A DNA stretch of 64,000 nucleotides. Origin: Luteibacter aegosomatissinici. Lineage in GTDB: Bacteria; Pseudomonadota; Gammaproteobacteria; Xanthomonadales; Rhodanobacteraceae. The stretch lies in contig NZ_CP095742.1 of assembly GCF_023078495.1 (NCBI RefSeq), forward strand, positions 186,001-250,000, given 5' to 3'. Shown here piece by piece: positions 17,801 to 26,262 of this stretch (position 1 is the stretch's first letter; every line of letters starts with the position of its first letter). The position numbers and the translations under genes were made by a program. The notes beneath the pieces were generated by a model. The model was not told the DNA's origin and did no database searches. It worked only from the letters and a program-made list of their open reading frames with translations.

Positions 17801-20800
17801 AAGCAGGCCATCGTCGAAACGCGCTACGTCTCGGTGCTGACCAAGCAGGACTCGGGCGTTTACAAGTACGAATCCAAGGCACGCGAGACCACGCTCTCGG
17901 AAACGGCCCTCACGATCCCGGCGGCCGGCCTCGATGTCACCTTGCCGACGACCAAGCCAGGTAACTTCGCGTTGGTCGTGAAGAACGCTGATGGCAAGGA
18001 AGTGAATCGCGTGGCGTGGTCGGTCGCGGGCGAAGGCAACGTGTCGCGCTCGCTGGAACGTAACGCCGAACTGCAGCTCGCCCTGTCGAAGAAGGACTAC
18101 GCACCGGGCGAATCCGTGGATATCGCGATCCGCGCGCCTTACGCCGGCAGCGGCCTCATCACCATCGAGCGCGACAAGGTGTACGCGCATGCCTGGTTCC
18201 ACGCCGACACCACCAGTTCCGTCCAGCACATCACGGTGCCGGCGGGCTTCGAGGGTAACGGCTATATCAACGTGCAGTATGTGCGGGATCCGTCGTCCGA
18301 TGAGATCTTCATGAGCCCGCTCTCGTTCGGTGTCGTGCCGTTCTCGGTGAACATGGATGCGCGCAAGGAAGGCCTGCGCGTGGAAACACCTGACCTGGTC
18401 AAGCCGGGCGATACGCTCACCATGCATGTCACCTCGGGCACGCCGACGCGGGCCGTGGTGTTCGCCGTCGATGAAGGCATCCTGCAGGTCGCGCGCTACA
18501 AGCTGGGCGACCCGCTGCAGTACTTCTTCCGCAAGCGCATGCTCGAGGTGAGCACCACGCAGATCCTTGACCTGATCATTCCCGACTTCACCAAGCTGAC
18601 CACGCTCGCCGCGCCGGGTGGCGATGCCGAGGGCGCCATCGGCCGCCAGCTCAACCCGTTCCGGCGCAAGCAGGACAAGCCGGTGGCGTTCTGGTCGGGC
18701 ATCGTGGATGTGGACGGCAGCCGCGACCTCACGTGGAAAGTGCCGGATTACTTTAACGGCAAGCTGCGCGTGATGGCCGTGGCGGTATCGCCGGAGCGCA
18801 TCGGTACGTTCGAAGGTGCCACGACGGTCCGCGGCGATTTCGTGCTCTCGCCGAACGTACCGACCACGCTGGCCCCGGGCGACGAGGCCGAGGTGAGCGT
18901 TGGCGTGGCTAACAACCTCACCGGATTGGGGGGCAAAACCATCCCGGTGTCCGTCGAGCTGAAGGTGGGCCCGCAGCTGCAGGTCGTGGGCAGCGCGACG
19001 CAGACGCTCCAGCTGGGCGAGATGCGCGAAGGTGCAGCGATCTTCCGCGTGCGTGCCACGGACAAGCTCGGCTCAGGCCACCTGGCGTTCAGCGCCGGAG
19101 CCAATGGTAAATCCGCACGTCAGGGCGTGGATGTCTCGGTGCGCCCGGCCTCAGCCATGCGTACCGAGCTGGCTTTCGGTCATGTCGATGCGCACGGCCG
19201 TGCCGATATATCCCCATTGCGCGACATGTTCGACGCGTACGCTCGCCGCGACGCGGCGTTCTCGACGGTCCCGGTAGTGCTGGCGCGTGGGCTTGCCGCG
19301 TATCTGGTCGATTTCCCGCACGCGTGCACGGAACAGGTCATCAGCGCGGCGATGCCTGCGTTGATCCTGGGCAAGCGTCCGGAATTCGGCGATATCAAGC
19401 CAGCGCAGATGTTCGATGGCGCGGCGCCGCCGGCCGATCCCGTAGCGGCGCTGTTCGATACGTTGCGCGCGCGGCAGAACGGGCAGGGCGGTTTCGGCCT
19501 GTGGACCGCGACGCCGGATACGCACGTGTTCGCCACCGATTACGCCGTGCACTACCTGATCGAAGCCGGCGACCATGGCGTGGCCGTGCCGCGCGATATG
19601 CTGGATGCGGCGAACAAGGCCCTACGCCAGGTTGCCGCCGACGACAGCGGCGACAGCCTGGCCGAGATGCGCCAGCGCGCCTATGCCATCTACCTGCTGA
19701 CCCGCCAGGGCGTCGTCACCACCAACGACCTGGCCTCGGTACAGCGACGCCTGCAGGATGCGTATGCCACGACGTGGAAGGACGACCTCGCGGCCGCCTG
19801 GGTCGCCGCTTCGTATCGACTGCTGCACCAGGACCGCGTCGCCAACGACCTGATGGCCGGGCCGCGCAAGCTGCTCCTGCGCAAGGCCACCAACGAGCCG
19901 TACAGCTATGGGGAGTACTACGACCCGGCTATCCGTGACGCCACCGTGCTTTACCTGCTGGCAAAGCACTTCCCTGAGCAGGCAAAGGATCTGCCGCCGA
20001 CACTGGTCGATACGCTGGTGCGCCCGCTGGGCCAGGGCCACTACAACACGCTGTCGTCGGGCATGATTATCCTCGCCCTGGATGCCTGGGCGAAGGACGG
20101 CGGTGCCGTGGTCGACAAGCTGTCGATCGGGTCGGTGGCGAAGGATGGCGCCGTCACGCCGATCGGCAAGCCGGAGGGCGTGCTGCTCGATGCGAAGTTC
20201 AGCGCCGCTGCCCAGCGCCTGCGTCTGGTCAACGATGCCGACAGCACCGGCTGGTACGCCGTGACCCAGGCGGGCTTCGACCGCGCGCCTTCCAGCCAGG
20301 TGCGCAAGGATGGACTCGAGATCACGCGTAGCTATACCGATACCAAGGGCAGTGCGATCAGCAAGGTGAGCGTGGGTGACGAAGTGGATGTGCACGTGCG
20401 GATCCGCGCTACGAAGGAGGACGGGGTCAGCAATATCGCCATCACCGATCTGCTCCCGGGTGGTTTCGAACCGGTGATGGATACCCAGGCAGCACCTGCC
20501 CCGGATGACCAGGCTGCACCATCGTCCGACGAGACCACGTCGGATACGGAAGGTGGCGATGCCGAAACCGGCCCGGAGGATGATTCGGAAGGCGATGGGA
20601 ACGCCGCGGATGATGCGACGCCTGCATGGCGTTCGCCGATCGGCAACCCGAACTCCACCTGGAAGCCCGAGTACGCCGATGTGCGCGAGGATCGCGTCGT
20701 GGTGTACGGCTACGCATCGACCGATGTGCAGGAGTTCATCTATCGCATCAAGGCGACCAACGCCGGTACCTTCGTGATCCCGCCCGCGCAGGTGGAATCG

Positions 20801-20869
20801 CTGTACGACCGCGGTACACAGGCAACGGCACCGGGTGGCGGCAAGCTCACGGTGGAGTCGAAGCCCTGA
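14843..20869 (+). CDS. Bacterial alpha-2-macroglobulin, membrane-anchored giant form
   Basis: Protein of 2008 residues, a bacterial protease trap that would act in the periplasm. Two hydrophobic segments are at the N-terminus (LLRGLGWLLAFLLRPIFG and IAGVLLLVAAGWFGWHWW), so it appears anchored by membrane helices, not by a lipobox as in E. coli YfhM. The thioester motif CTEQ is intact (Cys1495), so it can probably link covalently to proteases. The VVFAVDEGILQVARY segment is typical of the A2M family. A very acidic, low-complexity insert lies at about residues 1879-1930. I chose the ATG at 14843, behind GGAACGGAAC. pbpC follows after one base, the classic A2M/PBP1C pairing. Confidence 0.93.
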   Translation: MDLLRFLAMLPVRLLRGLGWLLAFLLRPIFGNVAWSAPAWVPATGKAARQHPLKFTGTIAGVLLLVAAGWFGWHWWVNRPKAAEPNRITFEVVAPAVTDYSDTRPDIHPLEIRFSGSAARIESLGKPVTDGIALEPRQGGQWKWQDDRTLVFTPATDWPVGRKFEVRFDKAKVFAPQALLADDEASFNTVPFTARVTNGEFYQDPQDPTRRKTIIQLAFNYPVDAAELEKRIALDLREHDQKHGNDLKFSVTYDEHHLNAFVHSMPLQLPRDDGAVGMKVADGVRSSRGGDGTEKALETSVRVPGLYSLKINEMQATLVDNDRFEPEQVVTMAFASAVSDTDLAKHVRAWIIPKDAKAFGASTVREADLRGWASAKAEVVPTENDWSETQSFRFHAQPGDRLYVRVEKGMTSFGGYVMPNAYAEILPVPEYPRLLRFMSDGALLSLSGDHRVSIVSRNMPGLRVEVGRVLPDQLQHLVTMSGGSFAKPYLYGISEDNITERFVKKVPIADEGPGKAHYEGFDVGQYLASGKRGVFLLKLQGFDPAREKEMREKAMQAAREAAGREAGGDPDAEAAAAGERFDREGGYTSYEWPSDQRLVVITDLGVIAKRAADGSRDIYVQSIRSGQPALGASVSIIAKNGTTLLTQATGADGHAHFAGLAGFLQEKEPAMVVVRQGEDLSFLPISARDRQLDFSRFDVGGDVSPASAGQLSGYLFSDRGIYRPGDQFHIGLIVRASTWTRSVAGIPLVAQIVDPRGTTVRQQPVTMDQAGFAELDYTTAETSPTGNWTVNLYIAKDGKPYSQIGDTTVQVKEFQPDRMKVSAKLSSAVAEGWVKPAQLKALVDVQNLFGTPAAGRRVEGSLTLRPAFPSFPSYKDYHFYDIRRAKDGFEEKLADQKSDDKGHAEFPLDLSRYADATYQLYFLAKAYEAEGGRSVAAATQGMVSSNDWLVGYKAPDNLDYVARDAVRSVNLVAINPEAKRMDLAGLKQAIVETRYVSVLTKQDSGVYKYESKARETTLSETALTIPAAGLDVTLPTTKPGNFALVVKNADGKEVNRVAWSVAGEGNVSRSLERNAELQLALSKKDYAPGESVDIAIRAPYAGSGLITIERDKVYAHAWFHADTTSSVQHITVPAGFEGNGYINVQYVRDPSSDEIFMSPLSFGVVPFSVNMDARKEGLRVETPDLVKPGDTLTMHVTSGTPTRAVVFAVDEGILQVARYKLGDPLQYFFRKRMLEVSTTQILDLIIPDFTKLTTLAAPGGDAEGAIGRQLNPFRRKQDKPVAFWSGIVDVDGSRDLTWKVPDYFNGKLRVMAVAVSPERIGTFEGATTVRGDFVLSPNVPTTLAPGDEAEVSVGVANNLTGLGGKTIPVSVELKVGPQLQVVGSATQTLQLGEMREGAAIFRVRATDKLGSGHLAFSAGANGKSARQGVDVSVRPASAMRTELAFGHVDAHGRADISPLRDMFDAYARRDAAFSTVPVVLARGLAAYLVDFPHACTEQVISAAMPALILGKRPEFGDIKPAQMFDGAAPPADPVAALFDTLRARQNGQGGFGLWTATPDTHVFATDYAVHYLIEAGDHGVAVPRDMLDAANKALRQVAADDSGDSLAEMRQRAYAIYLLTRQGVVTTNDLASVQRRLQDAYATTWKDDLAAAWVAASYRLLHQDRVANDLMAGPRKLLLRKATNEPYSYGEYYDPAIRDATVLYLLAKHFPEQAKDLPPTLVDTLVRPLGQGHYNTLSSGMIILALDAWAKDGGAVVDKLSIGSVAKDGAVTPIGKPEGVLLDAKFSAAAQRLRLVNDADSTGWYAVTQAGFDRAPSSQVRKDGLEITRSYTDTKGSAISKVSVGDEVDVHVRIRATKEDGVSNIAITDLLPGGFEPVMDTQAAPAPDDQAAPSSDETTSDTEGGDAETGPEDDSEGDGNAADDATPAWRSPIGNPNSTWKPEYADVREDRVVVYGYASTDVQEFIYRIKATNAGTFVIPPAQVESLYDRGTQATAPGGGKLTVESKP

Positions 20870-20870
20870 C

Positions 20871-23240
20871 GTGAAGGGGTTTTTCTCCCGCTTCGGCTGG
20901 CCGCGCTGGCACAACGTCCTCGTGGCGTTGTTGCTGGTCGCGGCCGTGCCGGTCGCCTGCCGGCTCTGGCCACACGATCCCCTGCGGGCGTGGCTGCCCT
21001 CGTCCACGGCCATTTACGATGACCGCGGGCAGTTGCTGCGCCTCACCCTTGCCAGCGATGACCGCTACCGCTTGTGGGTGCCGCTGGAGGACATCTCGCC
21101 GGCGCTCGTCGATGGCGTGTTGTTGCACGAGGACCGCTGGTTCCGTTGGCACCCTGGCGTGTCCGCGTGGGGGTTGCTGCGCGGTGCATGGGTGACTTAC
21201 GTACGCCACGGCAATCCGCAGGGTGGCTCCACGATCACCATGCAGCTGGCACGCCTGCTGTGGCACCTGGATACGCGCACGCCGGGTGGCAAGATCGTCC
21301 AGGCGATGCGTGCGGTGCAGCTCGAACTGCAGTATTCCAAACACGACATCCTGGAGGCCTACCTCAACGCGGCACCTTACGGGCGCAATGTCGAAGGCGT
21401 GGGAGCGGCCAGCCTTGCGTACTTCAGCAAGCCGCCTGCCAGACTGAGCTTGCCTGAGGCGCTGACCCTGGCGGTGATCCCACAGGAGCCCGCGCGCGGG
21501 TTGCCGGGCAACGCCAACGGTACCGGAATCATCGACAAGGCGCTGCGTGCATCACGCGATCGCCTGTTCGTGCGCTGGGTGGCGCGGCATCCCGGGGACG
21601 CCAGTGCGCGCCCGTTGTTCGATTTGCCCTTGCGCCTGCGCCCACTCTCGCGCCTGCCGTTCGAAGCGCCGCACTTCGTGGAGCAGGTGCTCGCGGACCG
21701 TCGCCTGACGGGCGGCGACGACATGCGTGTCACCACGACGCTCGATCTTGGCCTGCAACACAGCCTGGAGCGCCAGGTACGCCAATACGTGGATCATGCG
21801 AACGCGCGCGGCATCCGCAATGCGGCCGCGCTGCTCGTCGATACGCGCGACATGGGCATCAAGGCCATGGTGGGCTCGGCGGATTATTTCGATCCGGCGA
21901 TTTTCGGGCAGGTCAACGGCACGCAAGCCAAACGGTCGCCGGGCTCGACACTCAAACCCTTCATCTACGCGCTGGGTTTCGACCAGGGAATCCTGCACCC
22001 CGAGACGGTGCTGCGCGATGTGCCTTCGGCGTTTGGCCCCTATACGCCGGAAAACTTCGATGGCCGGTTCCTTGGCCCGGTGACGGCTACGCAGGCCCTG
22101 ATCCGCAGTCGAAACATTCCGGCGGTGCAGGTCGCCGCACGCCTGGGCAATCCCAACCTGTACCAGTTCCTGCGCGATGCGGGCGTATCGCGTATGCAGA
22201 GTGAAAAGCACTACGGCCTGGCACTGGTGCTCGGCGGCGGCGAAGTCACCATGCAGGAGCTGGCCGGCCTTTACGCCATGCTGGCGAACCGCGGTGAACT
22301 TCGGCCGCTACGCACCGAGGCCATGCAACCGCAAACGAAAGGCACGCGGCTGCTCAGCGAAGAAGCCAGTTTCATGGTGATGGATATGCTGCGGCAGAAC
22401 CCGCGTCCGGACGATGCCGTTGCGGCGCAGCCTTCGCGGTTGCCCGTGTACTGGAAGACCGGCACGTCCTGGGGCTTCCGCGATGCATGGACCGCGGGTT
22501 CGTTCGGCCCGTACGTCCTGGTGGTGTGGATTGGCAACTTCGATAGCACCGGCAATCCGGCGTTTGTCGGCGTGGACGCCGCGGCACCGTTGTTCTTTCG
22601 TATCGCCGATGCGTTGCGTGCCGAACGGCCGGGTCTGGCGGAACCGATCCGCCGCAACCCACCCAACCTGCGCCGCCTGCCTATCTGCCTGGCCAGCGGC
22701 GACCTGCCCAACGCGTGGTGCCCGCAGGTGGGCAGCACCTGGTTCATCCCCGGAAAGTCGCCGATCAAGGTCAGCAACGTGCATCGTCCCGTGGTGGTGG
22801 ATAACCGCAGCGGCAAGCCCGCCTGCCCGCCGTTCGATCCGGAGACGACGCATGCCGAGGTCTACGAATACTGGCCATCCGACCTTGCCCGTGTGTTCGC
22901 CCAGGCCGGCATGGCCCGGCGCCTGCCGCCCCCGTTGCCCGATTGCCAGGGCGGCGGCCAGGCACCGGGCGATCCGCCACGCATCACTTCGCCATTGAAA
23001 GGCAGTACCTACCAGGTGCGTGTGTCCCGGTTCGGCACGGAGAAGATCGCATTCACCGCGACGACCGATGCAGGGATCCGTACGTTGTACTGGTTCGTCG
23101 ATAACGCCTATGTCGGGAGCACCCCTGCGGGCCAGACCTGGATGTGGACACCCGAGCGAACGGGGCGGTTTCTCGTCCGCGTGGTCGATGATCGCGGCGC
23201 CTCCGATGCCCGCGAACTCGGCATTGGATCGGTTGAATAG
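20871..23240 (+). CDS. pbpC: Penicillin-binding protein 1C
   Basis: Bifunctional peptidoglycan synthase of 789 residues. It has a membrane anchor (VLVALLLVAAVPVACRLW) and a glycosyltransferase domain with EDRWFRWHPGV and GGSTITMQLARLL. The transpeptidase domain has SxxK (STLK in SPGSTLKPFIY), SxN (SRN) and KTG (WKTGTSWGFRDAW). A C-terminal BiPBP_C domain of about 90 residues is also present. I chose the GTG at 20871, directly after the A2M stop. PBP1C next to A2M is widely conserved and is taken to mean repair of the wall after a breach while A2M traps incoming proteases. Confidence 0.92.
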   Translation: MKGFFSRFGWPRWHNVLVALLLVAAVPVACRLWPHDPLRAWLPSSTAIYDDRGQLLRLTLASDDRYRLWVPLEDISPALVDGVLLHEDRWFRWHPGVSAWGLLRGAWVTYVRHGNPQGGSTITMQLARLLWHLDTRTPGGKIVQAMRAVQLELQYSKHDILEAYLNAAPYGRNVEGVGAASLAYFSKPPARLSLPEALTLAVIPQEPARGLPGNANGTGIIDKALRASRDRLFVRWVARHPGDASARPLFDLPLRLRPLSRLPFEAPHFVEQVLADRRLTGGDDMRVTTTLDLGLQHSLERQVRQYVDHANARGIRNAAALLVDTRDMGIKAMVGSADYFDPAIFGQVNGTQAKRSPGSTLKPFIYALGFDQGILHPETVLRDVPSAFGPYTPENFDGRFLGPVTATQALIRSRNIPAVQVAARLGNPNLYQFLRDAGVSRMQSEKHYGLALVLGGGEVTMQELAGLYAMLANRGELRPLRTEAMQPQTKGTRLLSEEASFMVMDMLRQNPRPDDAVAAQPSRLPVYWKTGTSWGFRDAWTAGSFGPYVLVVWIGNFDSTGNPAFVGVDAAAPLFFRIADALRAERPGLAEPIRRNPPNLRRLPICLASGDLPNAWCPQVGSTWFIPGKSPIKVSNVHRPVVVDNRSGKPACPPFDPETTHAEVYEYWPSDLARVFAQAGMARRLPPPLPDCQGGGQAPGDPPRITSPLKGSTYQVRVSRFGTEKIAFTATTDAGIRTLYWFVDNAYVGSTPAGQTWMWTPERTGRFLVRVVDDRGASDARELGIGSVE

Positions 23241-23250
23241 CACGTGTGAA

Positions 23251-23279
23251 TTGCCGTCTGTGAAACCTGTGGGTAAATT
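23251..23279 (+). promoter_or_regulatory. Candidate promoter of the PAS-PAS-MCP gene
   Basis: TTGCCG (23251-23256) and TAAATT (23274-23279) are spaced by exactly 17 bases, about 78 bases before the start codon. Transcription would begin near 23286, giving a leader of roughly 70 bases that contains the stem described in the next entry. Confidence 0.45.
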
Positions 23280-23299
23280 CGGCACCCACCGTTCAGCGG

Positions 23300-23352
23300 G
23301 CCCCCGCCAGCGACGATAAGTAGCGCCTGAGGGTCAATCACAGGGCGGGGGC
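23300..23352 (+). promoter_or_regulatory. Leader stem that can hide the ribosome-binding site of the PAS-PAS-MCP gene
   Basis: GCCCCCGCC (23300-23308) and GGCGGGGGC (23344-23352) are perfectly complementary across a 35-base loop. The second arm contains the G-rich sequence that must serve as Shine-Dalgarno for the ATG at 23357. A second, upstream hairpin, GTGGGT/ACCCAC (23269-23274 and 23284-23289), overlaps the promoter -10. The pairing is seen directly; a regulatory role is inference. Confidence 0.4.
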
Positions 23353-23356
23353 TCTA

Positions 23357-24679
23357 ATGGCATCCAACATCATCGAAGGGCTGCGTTCGTTCATGGGCGC
23401 GGGGCGGTCGGGTATGCGCTGCAAGATGGATGCGCTGAACCGGACCCAGGCCGTCATCGAGTTCGCGCTGGACGGCACCATCCTTTCCGCCAACCAGAAC
23501 TTCCTCGATGCCATGGGCTACACGCTCAAGGATATCCAGGGAAAGCACCACCGGGTGTTCATGGACCCGGCCGAAGCCGAGACGCCTGCCTACGCCGAGT
23601 TCTGGAAGCGCCTGGGCTCGGGCCAGCCCGACGTGGGCCTGTACCGCCGCGTCGGCGCCGGTGGCCGCGAGGTATGGATCCAGGCCAGCTACAACCCCGT
23701 GCTCGATCGCCGTGGCCGCCCCGTGCGTGTGGTGAAGTTCGCCACCGATGTCACGGAGCAGCGCCTGCGTGCCGCCGACATGGAGGGGCGCCTGGCTGCG
23801 ATCGACAAGGCGCAGGCGGTGATCAGCTTCACCCTGGATGGTCATATTCTCGAAGCGAACGACAACTTCCTCGCCACCATGGGCTATGAGCGCGACGAAG
23901 TGATCGGTCAGCACCATTGCATGTTCGTCGACCGGGCCGAACGTGAGAGCGCGGATTACCTGTCGTTCTGGGAGAAACTCGGCCGCGGCGAATACGATTC
24001 GGGCCTGTACCACCGGGTGGACCGGCGTGGTCGCGAGGTGTGGATCCAGGGCAGCTACAACCCGATCTTCGATATGGCGGGGCGCCCGTTCAAGGTGGTG
24101 AAGTACGCCACCGATGTCACCGCGCAGACGCGCGCCACGCGCACCTTGCATGCATCACTTACCGAACTGGCCGATACGGTGCCGGCCATCGCCGAGCAGG
24201 CGCGGGCGACCAACGCGCTCGCCAACGAAGCCAGCCGCTCCGCGGCCGATGGCGGTGCGATGGTGGATGCGGTGATCGCCACCATGGGCGCTATCCAGGA
24301 TGGTGCGCGCGATATCGCCGAGATCGTGGGGCTCATCGATTCGATCGCGTTCCAGACCAATATCCTGGCGCTGAATGCCTCGATCGAAGCGGCCCGTTCC
24401 GGCGTGCACGGCAAGGGGTTCGCCGTGGTGGCCCAGGAAGTGCGCATGCTCTCGCAACGCAGCGCCGACTCCGCCAAGGACATTCGTTCCCTCATCGAGA
24501 ACACGCTCGATCGCGTACGCGAGGGCAGCGAGCGCAGTGGCGAGGCCGGCGAGGCCATGCGCAATATCCTCGGTTCCGTCACCACCTTGCTCGATCGCGT
24601 AAGCGATGTGGCCCGGGCGACGAACACCCAGGCCGGCGGCATCGACTCGGTCCGCCGCGCGGTCTCCGAACTGGCGTAG
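23357..24679 (+). CDS. Soluble PAS-PAS-methyl-accepting protein (BdlA-like)
   Basis: Protein of 440 residues without membrane segments. Two near-identical PAS domains (about 25-145 and 147-267) share motifs such as [14 protein letters not shown] and [14 protein letters not shown], each ending in FATDVT/YATDVT. A chemoreceptor signalling domain follows, with the hairpin tip [20 protein letters not shown]. This order matches Pseudomonas BdlA (about 417 residues), a regulator of biofilm dispersal. The protein ends at RRAVSELA, so the return helix is short and the usual conserved end with the methylation region is incomplete. No che genes are nearby; PAS domains of this type often bind haem or FAD. 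Confidence 0.88.
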   Translation: MASNIIEGLRSFMGAGRSGMRCKMDALNRTQAVIEFALDGTILSANQNFLDAMGYTLKDIQGKHHRVFMDPAEAETPAYAEFWKRLGSGQPDVGLYRRVGAGGREVWIQASYNPVLDRRGRPVRVVKFATDVTEQRLRAADMEGRLAAIDKAQAVISFTLDGHILEANDNFLATMGYERDEVIGQHHCMFVDRAERESADYLSFWEKLGRGEYDSGLYHRVDRRGREVWIQGSYNPIFDMAGRPFKVVKYATDVTAQTRATRTLHASLTELADTVPAIAEQARATNALANEASRSAADGGAMVDAVIATMGAIQDGARDIAEIVGLIDSIAFQTNILALNASIEAARSGVHGKGFAVVAQEVRMLSQRSADSAKDIRSLIENTLDRVREGSERSGEAGEAMRNILGSVTTLLDRVSDVARATNTQAGGIDSVRRAVSELA

Positions 24680-24710
24680 GCTTGGGGCTCCTCAATGGGA
24701 GCCTGCTGCC

Positions 24711-25133
24711 ATGCCCAGCACCATCATCCCGTGCCTGCGCTACCGCGATGCACCCGCGGCTATCCGGTTCCTTTGCGATGCGTTCGGTTTCAGCGAGCAC
24801 GCCGTTTACCGGGACGAGACCAACCCGGACATCGTGGTCCATGCCCAGCTGACCTTCGGCGACGGCATGGTCATGCTGGGCTCGGTGATCGGCGATACAC
24901 CCTTCGCCGAGCACATCGTGCAGCCGGACCAGATCGGCGGGCGCGAAACGCAGTGCCCCTGCGTCACCGTGGCTGACCTGCGCGCGCACTACGAGCGCGC
25001 CAAGGCCCACGGCGCCACCATCATCGACGACTACGAGGAGAAGGAGTACGGCGGTGCCGGCTACTCCGCGCGTGACCTCGAGGGCCGCCTCTGGTACTTC
25101 GGCAGCTACGACCCGTGGGCGCCGCCCGGCTAG
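24711..25133 (+). CDS. VOC-family glyoxalase-like protein
   Basis: Protein of 140 residues beginning STIIPCLRYRDAPAAIRFLCDAFGF, a typical VOC (glyoxalase/bleomycin-resistance) start, and ending SARDLEGRLWYFGSYDPW, as in YP_ glyoxalase-like proteins. It is too general for a substrate. The start at 24711 has GGGAG nine bases upstream; that sequence forms part of a small hairpin (GGCTCC 24686-24691 with GGAGCC 24698-24703). The gene overlaps the convergent HTH-GAF gene by four bases. Confidence 0.82.
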   Translation: MPSTIIPCLRYRDAPAAIRFLCDAFGFSEHAVYRDETNPDIVVHAQLTFGDGMVMLGSVIGDTPFAEHIVQPDQIGGRETQCPCVTVADLRAHYERAKAHGATIIDDYEEKEYGGAGYSARDLEGRLWYFGSYDPWAPPG

Positions 25134-25891
25134 GCCCAGCGGCGGCCGCGCTCGGTCATGTACAGGCGGATTTCGTCTTCGGCGATATCGGCCAGGGCGC
25201 GCAGGCCTTCCTTTTGCGTCTCATCCAGCCGGCGCGGTGCATTGTCGATGACGCAGAGGGTGCCCAGCGCGTGGCCGTCGGGGCTGCGCAGGGGGCAGCC
25301 CGCATAGAACACCAGGTGTTCGTGGCCTGTCACCAGCGGGTTGTTGCGGAAGCGCTCGTCGTTGCGTGCGTCCTCCACCGTCATGATGTCGTCGCCGAGA
25401 ATGGCATGCCCACAGAAGGCCCATTCGCGCGGTGTCTGGGACAAACCGGTGCCGCGATGCGACTTGAACCACTGGCGCTGCGAGGTAAGCAGGGTGATCA
25501 GCGACACCGGGGTGCCTGCGATCAGGCCGGCCAGCCAGGTGATGCGATCGAACGCCGGCTCAGCCGGCGTATCCAGCAGGCCCGTACGGCCGACGGCCCG
25601 AAGCCGGCCCGCTTCGTCGTCGGGTACGGGATAGGAGGGCATGCGCTCCGGGCGAAGCTCGGGCGACATGGCCTGAAGGGGATCCGCCGCCAGGGCCGTA
25701 CGCTCTTCCAATAACGCAAGGACGGCGCTCTGGCGCATGCGGCGGTGGCCGCCAGGCGTTTTCCAGGACACCAGGGCACCACTTTCGATCCACTTCTGGG
25801 CCGTGCTCACGGAAATGCCGAGCAGCCGCGCGGCGTCGCGCGTTGTCAGGGTGGGATCGTCGGTTGGCGTGGTGGCGTTCTGGTAACTCAA
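25130..25891 (-). CDS. HTH (excisionase/MerR-type)-GAF regulator
   Basis: Protein of 253 residues. An N-terminal winged HTH of the excisionase/MerR type covers about residues 14-65, with LTTRDAARLLGISVSTAQKW and the wing motif KTPGGHRRM. A GAF domain covers about residues 95-250, with ITWLAGLIAGTPVSLITLL, AFCGHAIL, MTVEDARNDERF and PDGHALGTLCVID. The GAF type is the one common in light-, redox- or nucleotide-sensing signal proteins. A DNA-binding head directly on such a GAF domain suggests a one-component sensor. Its targets are unknown; the sugar transporter on the other side of the 370-base gap is a candidate. Confidence 0.8.
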   Translation of the reverse strand: MSYQNATTPTDDPTLTTRDAARLLGISVSTAQKWIESGALVSWKTPGGHRRMRQSAVLALLEERTALAADPLQAMSPELRPERMPSYPVPDDEAGRLRAVGRTGLLDTPAEPAFDRITWLAGLIAGTPVSLITLLTSQRQWFKSHRGTGLSQTPREWAFCGHAILGDDIMTVEDARNDERFRNNPLVTGHEHLVFYAGCPLRSPDGHALGTLCVIDNAPRRLDETQKEGLRALADIAEDEIRLYMTERGRRWA

Positions 25892-26262
25892 GGCGGCTTA
25901 CAAGTGCGGAAGGAAAGGAAACGCAAGCAATAGCAGATCGACGCTACCACAGCGCTTGCCGCAAAGCGCTTGCCAAACGTTGCGCTTTTCGGTGGCGGTG
26001 ATGCGATTTTTGAGGGGGTATGCGATGCGGGGCATGGCGGCCTTTCGCGTGGGTGGCATTACGGCGGCCGGGATCGTTACCGCCCCGGATCACCACGTTA
26101 CCCCCACGCCTTGCATGGCGCAGGCGCCCGGCGAACCCCTTCAGGCGCACCATTTTGCCGTAAATGCACAATGGAGCATCACGAAGACCCGACACGCAGC
26201 CGACTCCATGAATACATGACACGGCATCCAATGCCTGGGACCCCTTCCACGCAGGTAAGCCC
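25892..26262. other. Intergenic region between HTH-GAF gene and sugar transporter
   Basis: About 370 bases separating two divergent genes. Open frames here have no coding character. The notable content is the pair of LacI-like half-palindromes listed separately. The rest includes an AT-richer stretch at about 26150-26225 just before the transporter, where its promoter probably lies. Confidence 0.4.
25951..25988. promoter_or_regulatory. Tandem LacI-type operator candidates
   Basis: AGCGCTTGCC occurs twice (25951-25960 and 25965-25974), 14 bases apart. The second copy is part of GCAAAGCGCTTGCC, which contains the 8-base palindrome AAGCGCTT. This is close to the general LacI-family operator, whose centre is a CG inside AANCGNTT. 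A further arm, GCGCTTT (25982-25988), pairs with AAAGCGC (25963-25969). No LacI-family gene is in the window. Confidence 0.4.

Noticed and set aside
16250-18427. Long open frame of 725 codons antisense to the A2M gene
   Set aside because: It is an artefact of GC-rich codon use on the opposite strand. It is rich in Arg/His/Gly without any recognisable domain, and the sense frame is a clear A2M.
23251-23352. Cyclic-di-GMP riboswitch before the BdlA-like gene
   Set aside because: The conserved GEMM sequence elements are not present, so I only report an unassigned structured leader.
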